The notes under the pieces: generated by a model
Told to the model about the DNA's origin: nothing
The model's input: the letters and a program-made list of their open reading frames with translations, nothing else
The model's database searches: none
From: Limanda limanda
Lineage: Eukaryota > Chordata > Actinopteri > Pleuronectiformes > Pleuronectidae
Assembly: GCF_963576545.1 (NCBI RefSeq)
Contig: NC_083639.1
Span: 26,862,118-26,926,117 of the forward strand
Reading direction: 5' to 3'
DNA length: 64,000 bases
Position numbers and translations under genes: made by a program
Part shown: positions 59,117 through 64,000 of the stretch, piece by piece
Layout: every line of letters begins with the position of its first letter
Numbering within the stretch: the first letter of the stretch is position 1

Positions 59117-61339
59117 AAAGCTACGGACGAAAACTTTCTTTGGTTGATTAAAAGCGTTAAAAAGACGTGTTCCGTTAGCTGTTTGGTTGAGCACTAGCAT
59201 TCCCAAAATAAATTCTTCTGACGATTTTGCGTTGCTTTTTGCCGCCATTAGCTCTTTAAAAAACAGTTTGTCACAGAATTATGGGATACCCGGTGGAGCC
59301 ACCATTGCTCAGGGGTGGAAGGACACATTTGGAGGAACCTTCGAATTGGGACAGCCCAGTCGCACCGCTGGGACATAATCGGTCTTCAAAAGGCGGCTTC
59401 TGAAGGAAACTTCCCCCCGAATTCAGACCCACCTGTAGAGAAGCTGCAGAAAGGTCTGTGTAACTGTGAGTGTGAATACTTTATTGTAGGTTAAATTATA
59501 ACATGCTTACTTTTCATTTGTGTGTTCATTTTTATCATCTGATTTCTACTACACAGATTTTCTATTCACCAAGTCAACCTTCATGTTCCTGAGAGCAGCA
59601 CTGACAGAATAACAGTAAATTATATTTATTACTGCTACTGGTAATAACTACTATTTGTCAGAAGCAGGGTTTATATGGAGAACTGCTTGTTGTAAAGTCT
59701 TGACTATAAATGCGAGTGTTGAGCCCAAAAGTAAATCATCACGAAATCCTTCCTCATTGGACGGGTTCCACTGTTAAATAATCTGCACGCACCCATTCAT
59801 ACCAAAAGCACAAGCAATCTTTTCCTACGTCCTTGTTCTACAAACAATGGATTAAGCAGAGAAGCTCCAGAAGTTGGTTCACTGCCTGGAAAGGACCAGA
59901 TCATCCAATTCTATATATATAAATATATATCTCAGTGGGCCAACAGAGGTTGAGGTTGTCACGTTATTATTCCTTTAGGTCTGGTGACAGTCGATGCTGA
60001 TTTCAGAGCCACAAACACAAAACCCGGCTGAGGTTTGTATACGTTCTGTAAAGCGAACGCAACTGTACAGGAAGAAAAAGAGGAGTTTTTAATCTCCATA
60101 ATAAAGATGAAGGAAATGAGCAGTCAACAACTAAATTTACCTCAGATTGAAAATCAGCACCAATACAGAGTTTGCTAAAAAATGTCTTGATATTGACACT
60201 GTCATAATTAAAATTGTAAATCAAGAAAAATGCAAATAAAAATGGAACATAAACACACAGAAACAAATTGAGGTGCACAGATTTCTACTAGAACAAAAAA
60301 AAGAAACAAAGATAAAATGAGTAACTGTGATGTGCTTCTGAATTGCATTGGTGTATAGATGTATTTTTTGACACTTAAACAATATCTCACATTTGAAGTG
60401 ATTATCCCTCAAATGTAGTGTTGTGACAAAGATGTCCTCTGGCACTGAACTCAGCACCAGGAGACAACAAGGTGAATCTAAGCATCTGCCATCGTGAACA
60501 ATCACCACAACACTCACACTTTTTTTCACACCACATCTAGTGACGGCTCTGATAATGACGGTGTCAGTAACTTTCCATAAAAGAAAAAAATTGAGGTAAA
60601 CAGCGAGCTATGACGGATTTATGTCTCCAAACATGTGGGCCTACACTTTGTGCGTGCGTAGGCTTGAGTTTCACACACAAACACAAACTCCAGTTGTTTG
60701 AAACACTCACATTAGAACCTGGGCACAGCTTTGTCCCTACAAACCAACATCTAAAACCAACCCAGATCTGCAAAATTAAGATCCAAACACATCAATATTA
60801 GACCAAATCATTACATCACACTTAAGGCCATTATATTTAAAGCAGGAAATGTGTGAGTTTATGCATCTTTGACACAAAATAAAGCTTTTTCAACGACAAC
60901 CCCCCATGGAGCATCTCTGGAACTGTGGCGATTTGAACTTGAAAATAACAGAATTACTCTATTTGCAGATTTGATACTATACTGTGACTAGAGGTGAAAT
61001 CTAGCGCTAAAATGTCAAGTAATGATTCTGTAGCTACCACACTGACATTATTCTATGGTGATTTGCAGTTGTTATGATCTATCGAGAACAGAGACCTGGA
61101 CGAACGCCCATGAAGTGACAGTAAGTGATGGTGAGAGAAACCAGGCACACGGAGGAGAAGTGACCTGTTTCCTCATATGTTAACAATGCTGTCATAACAC
61201 TGGTTATTATATAGTAATAACCAGTGGGGAAAGCATGTCCAGCTATGGGAGACTTATCACAGGTGTAGTCAGCTCACTGGGATGGATGTCAGAGGAAGGA
61301 CTGGTTCATCAGAAACAGAAAGTATTTATTTCATGCATA

Positions 61340-61492
61340 TATTTTTACCCTGTTAAAAGGGTTTTTAGTAGTTTTTCCTGACTCTTGCTGAGGGTTAAGT
61401 ACAGAGGATGTCTCACCATGTTAAAGCCCTATGAGACAAATTGTGATTTGTGAATATGGGCTACACAAATAAAATTTGATTGATTGATTAAT
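61340..61492 (+). repeat. LINE 3' tail
   Basis: Runs from TTTTTCCTGACTCTTGCTGA through AAAGCCCTATGAGACAAATT GTGATTTGTGAATATGGGCT to AATAAAATTTGATTGATTG, ending in a short ATTG repeat. This is a very common 3' end of teleost non-LTR elements. Confidence 0.6.
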
Positions 61493-62099
61493 GCACAGGG
61501 GCACAAATCACCCATCACACCCAGCACAGCCTTCTGCAAACCACTACTCACTTCCACTAACGTCAGGGATTAAAAGTGTGTATTCACTGGTGTTGTGGTG
61601 AGTGTGGAGCTGCAGGATAACACACACACACCTGCATCAGGAGCATGACAACAGACACACACAACCATCACCATCCTCCGTGCAGCTGCAGCTAAAGACA
61701 AATATCCTCCATCATTAAACCAGTCGGTACCAACAAGCTACTTACTGGTGAAACCAAATCCCAGTGAGTTACACCTGACCTCAGGTAGAACCACAACCAG
61801 CTAGCTTCGAGCTAATCAAACTTTTAGGCACCCACCTCTCACTGCTGCACGGCTCTGGGTTCCAGTGTGCAACCCGTCGGATTGTGTTGTTACAAGCCAG
61901 CAGTTGTGTAGTTGCAACACTGGCTGTCACACAACACACACACACACACACACACTGGCCCGGAGGAACCATGTTTGTTAGCGTTAGCTGTCAGACTGGC
62001 CAGCTTCTTGACCTTAGCCTGGCAACACGCTAGCTAGCCCAGTCTGCTACACAAATCAGCACACAAATGAAAACACACAACCTGGAACATCGTGTCCCG

Positions 62100-62430
62100 T
62101 CGTCTCACGTTAGACCAGAGCCCGTCTATTCCGGCTCTGTGGCCCCGGGAACCCGGTGGGAAACACCGGCGTTACCTCGACGCTGCCCCGCGGCGTTAGC
62201 CACTTAGCATGCTAACCCGAGCTAAGTGGCTACCTCCGCGGCTCGACGCTGCGCAGTGTCCCCGGCCCCCGGGAGAAACCTACCTCCAGGACCGGGCGGG
62301 CCGCGGAGATGACTTCACCCTGGATGCGGTTCAGCGGGCGACGGGCTTCATGGATGCCGGGGCTCGGTGTCTCGTTGACGGCGGAGGAAAGAAAAACATC
62401 CCGACGTCATGACAGCGGAGCTAACGCAGC
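62100..62430 (-). promoter_or_regulatory. ip6k1: Probable ip6k1 CpG-rich promoter and first noncoding exon
   Basis: A GC- and CpG-rich block. A minus-strand donor CCTGGAG|GTAGGT lies at 62287, so a noncoding first exon probably ends there, starting near 62400 next to a CRE-like TGACGTC (62401-62409 region). A second potential donor CGTCGAG|GTAACG lies near 62172. No TATA box. The transcription start is inferred. Confidence 0.5.
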
Positions 62431-62649
62431 CTGTTTGGTTTTTACGCTTCATTTACAGCACTGGGGGGGGTCGGTCCCCTGGCGCCCCCTAGCGGCTGCA
62501 GCTGCTTCCTACTGGGGCTGGGGGGGGGGGGGGGGGTCCTCACATACCAACATCTACTGTATACACATCCTCATTAAACTAAATCCGTTATATTTACAAC
62601 TATTTAATGCTACCTTCTTCCACCTGGGGCTGGGGGGGCTTCACATCAC

Positions 62650-63016
62650 ACCCTTATTATTATATTATATTATATTATATTATATTATATTATATTATAT
62701 TATATTATATTATATTATATTATATTATATTATATTATATTATATTATATTATACTATATTATATTATTATATTGCATATTGCATATTGACATTGCTTTC
62801 TCCTGTTTTGCATTTTGCATTTCATTTTTTACTTTACTTTTTATATCTTTTATCTTTTATATCTCTTTATTCTATATATTGTTTTTTTTCTTATGTGCGA
62901 TGTATTTATTGTGTTTTTATGTTCATTGTATGCACCAGCAACCAGATCAAATTCCAGGTTGGTGTATTAAACCTACTTGGCAATAAACACATTCTGATTC
63001 TGATTCTGATTCTTAG
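62650..63016. repeat. (TATTA)n microsatellite and LINE tail with (ATTCTG)n end
   Basis: A pentanucleotide ATTAT run covers about 62655-62768. It is followed by an AT-rich stretch and, at 62940-63016, CTTGGCAATAAACACATTCT then TGATTCTGATTCT, a known style of fish LINE 3' end. Confidence 0.65.
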
Positions 63017-63049
63017 CGCAGATTTGTCCTTACAGTAAACTCAGATTAA

Positions 63050-63260
63050 CATTTACATGTTTCATTTAGCTGACGCTTTTATTCAAAGCGACTTACAATG
63101 AGTGCATTCAACCCCGAAGGTACAAACCCAGAACAACAAGAATTAAGAAAGTACAATTTATTCAAAAATAAAGCAAAACTACAAAGTGCTATAAGTAAGT
63201 GCCATTTAAGTGCTACTAAATTGTTAGTTTCAAAATGTTTATTCAAGGTATAGTGAGAGA
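63050..63260. repeat. Interspersed repeat fragment (GACGCTTTTATTCAAAGCGACTT type)
   Basis: TTTAGCTGACGCTTTTATTC and AAAGCGACTTACAATGAGTG are the hallmark words of a repeat scattered through teleost genomes. Truncated. The remaining 63261-64000 is AT-rich with no gene signal. Confidence 0.55.
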
Positions 63261-64000
63261 TCTGCAAAATTTAGATCCATACACTAACCATCTCATAATT
63301 GTGACTACTGACACAAATACTGTGGAGTACTTATTCTGGAAGTTTGGAATCCACTTTGGTTTAAGTTTTTATGAAGTAAAATGACATCACTGAGCAACAC
63401 TTACAACTTTGTGTACAAACAAAGCTCCCATCACATGAGGTATTATACGATACACATCATACGATTGTATTTAATGGTTTGTATCGTTCTCATGTGTCAC
63501 AATCTCCCCCCATAGCAAATTTATGGTATTTTCTGATATGGATAGTTGCTTGTATGTCAATGTCAAGACCTCTTCAAAAGCTCAATCACTCTGTTAATGA
63601 TAAATCATAATAAACTTTATTAATAAAGAACCCTTTCAAAACACGGTTACAATGCACTGTACGAGTTAAAAATGAAAAAATTAGGAAACAGTTAAAAAGC
63701 AACAATTCAAAAGCAAATAGAAGATCACACAGGAATAGAGCATTTAAACAATCATTTAATATTTTAAAAGCTTAAATAAGACATAATAAAACGATTTAAA
63801 TGGGTAAAAGCAGAACTATGAGAAAGCACATTTATACAAATTCAATTTAAAAGAGGAGAGCGTGAGTATGTCAAGCCAGCTAGGCCAAGAAAGCTCTTTA
63901 CATGGAAATGGGATTTGAGGAGTTTCAATTTCACCAAAATGTTCGCTACAGTAATAATTTAAAAATTATTATAAGATTAATTAGCACGTAGTAACGTAAT

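Larger units (their letters stand above)
53409..62286. other. ip6k1 first intron (about 8.9 kb)
   Basis: No protein gene recognised. Contents: CA/TG microsatellites near 53486-53523, 54376-54408 and 55592-55625; an ATC-rich run near 57948-58012; a LINE tail at 61340-61492; and an X-box-like site at 59104-59116 within a GC-richer block at 59010-59440 that resembles neither neighbour. Frames such as 58489-58929 have no domain features. Confidence 0.5.

Overview
This is a 64 kb piece of a teleost (probably acanthomorph) nuclear genome. The genes are split into many short exons with GT-AG introns and encode vertebrate proteins. The introns are full of CA/TG, GATA and GA microsatellites and of repeat families typical of fish (hAT-type MITEs, LINE tails). 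There is no sign of prokaryotic or viral organisation. I reconstructed six protein-coding genes exon by exon; in every case the exon phases join into one open frame of the length expected for the family.

Layout: gmppb (minus, 333-5795, 360 aa); pde12 (minus, 10308-18139, 597 aa); atp6ap1l (minus, 19270-24407, 319 aa); rps23 (plus, 25720-27603, 143 aa); asb14 (plus, 29275-36671, 596 aa); ip6k1 (minus, coding 41450-51323, 530 aa, with an upstream noncoding exon at 53139-53408 and a probable CpG-rich promoter near 62290-62430). atp6ap1l and rps23 are divergent; asb14 and ip6k1 converge. The genes are housekeeping or regulatory and do not form one pathway: GDP-mannose synthesis, mitochondrial 2'-phosphodiesterase, V-ATPase accessory protein, small ribosomal subunit protein, Cullin-5 ubiquitin ligase receptor, and inositol pyrophosphate kinase. 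From memory of the human map, the order nests three human neighbourhoods (3p21, 3p14, 5q14) inside one another.

The unusual content lies in the repeats. Four copies of a non-autonomous hAT-like element (545-1355, 42544-43293, 48946-49730, 51988-52746) each keep one small exon-like block coding for a BED zinc finger, bracketed by a splice acceptor and a donor; two copies have perfect 8-bp target duplications, one is nested in an older hAT element, and one sits between long direct repeats instead of a normal target duplication. A perfect 2,580-bp GATA array lies 19 bases from a pde12 splice acceptor and is joined to an element whose ends are themselves inverted GATA-tailed sequences. A large inverted repeat (arms about 300 bp) lies in an ip6k1 intron, and exon 5 of gmppb is flanked by complementary UG and CA tracts in its pre-mRNA.

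All gene identities rest on reading translated exons against remembered family sequences. No database search was run.
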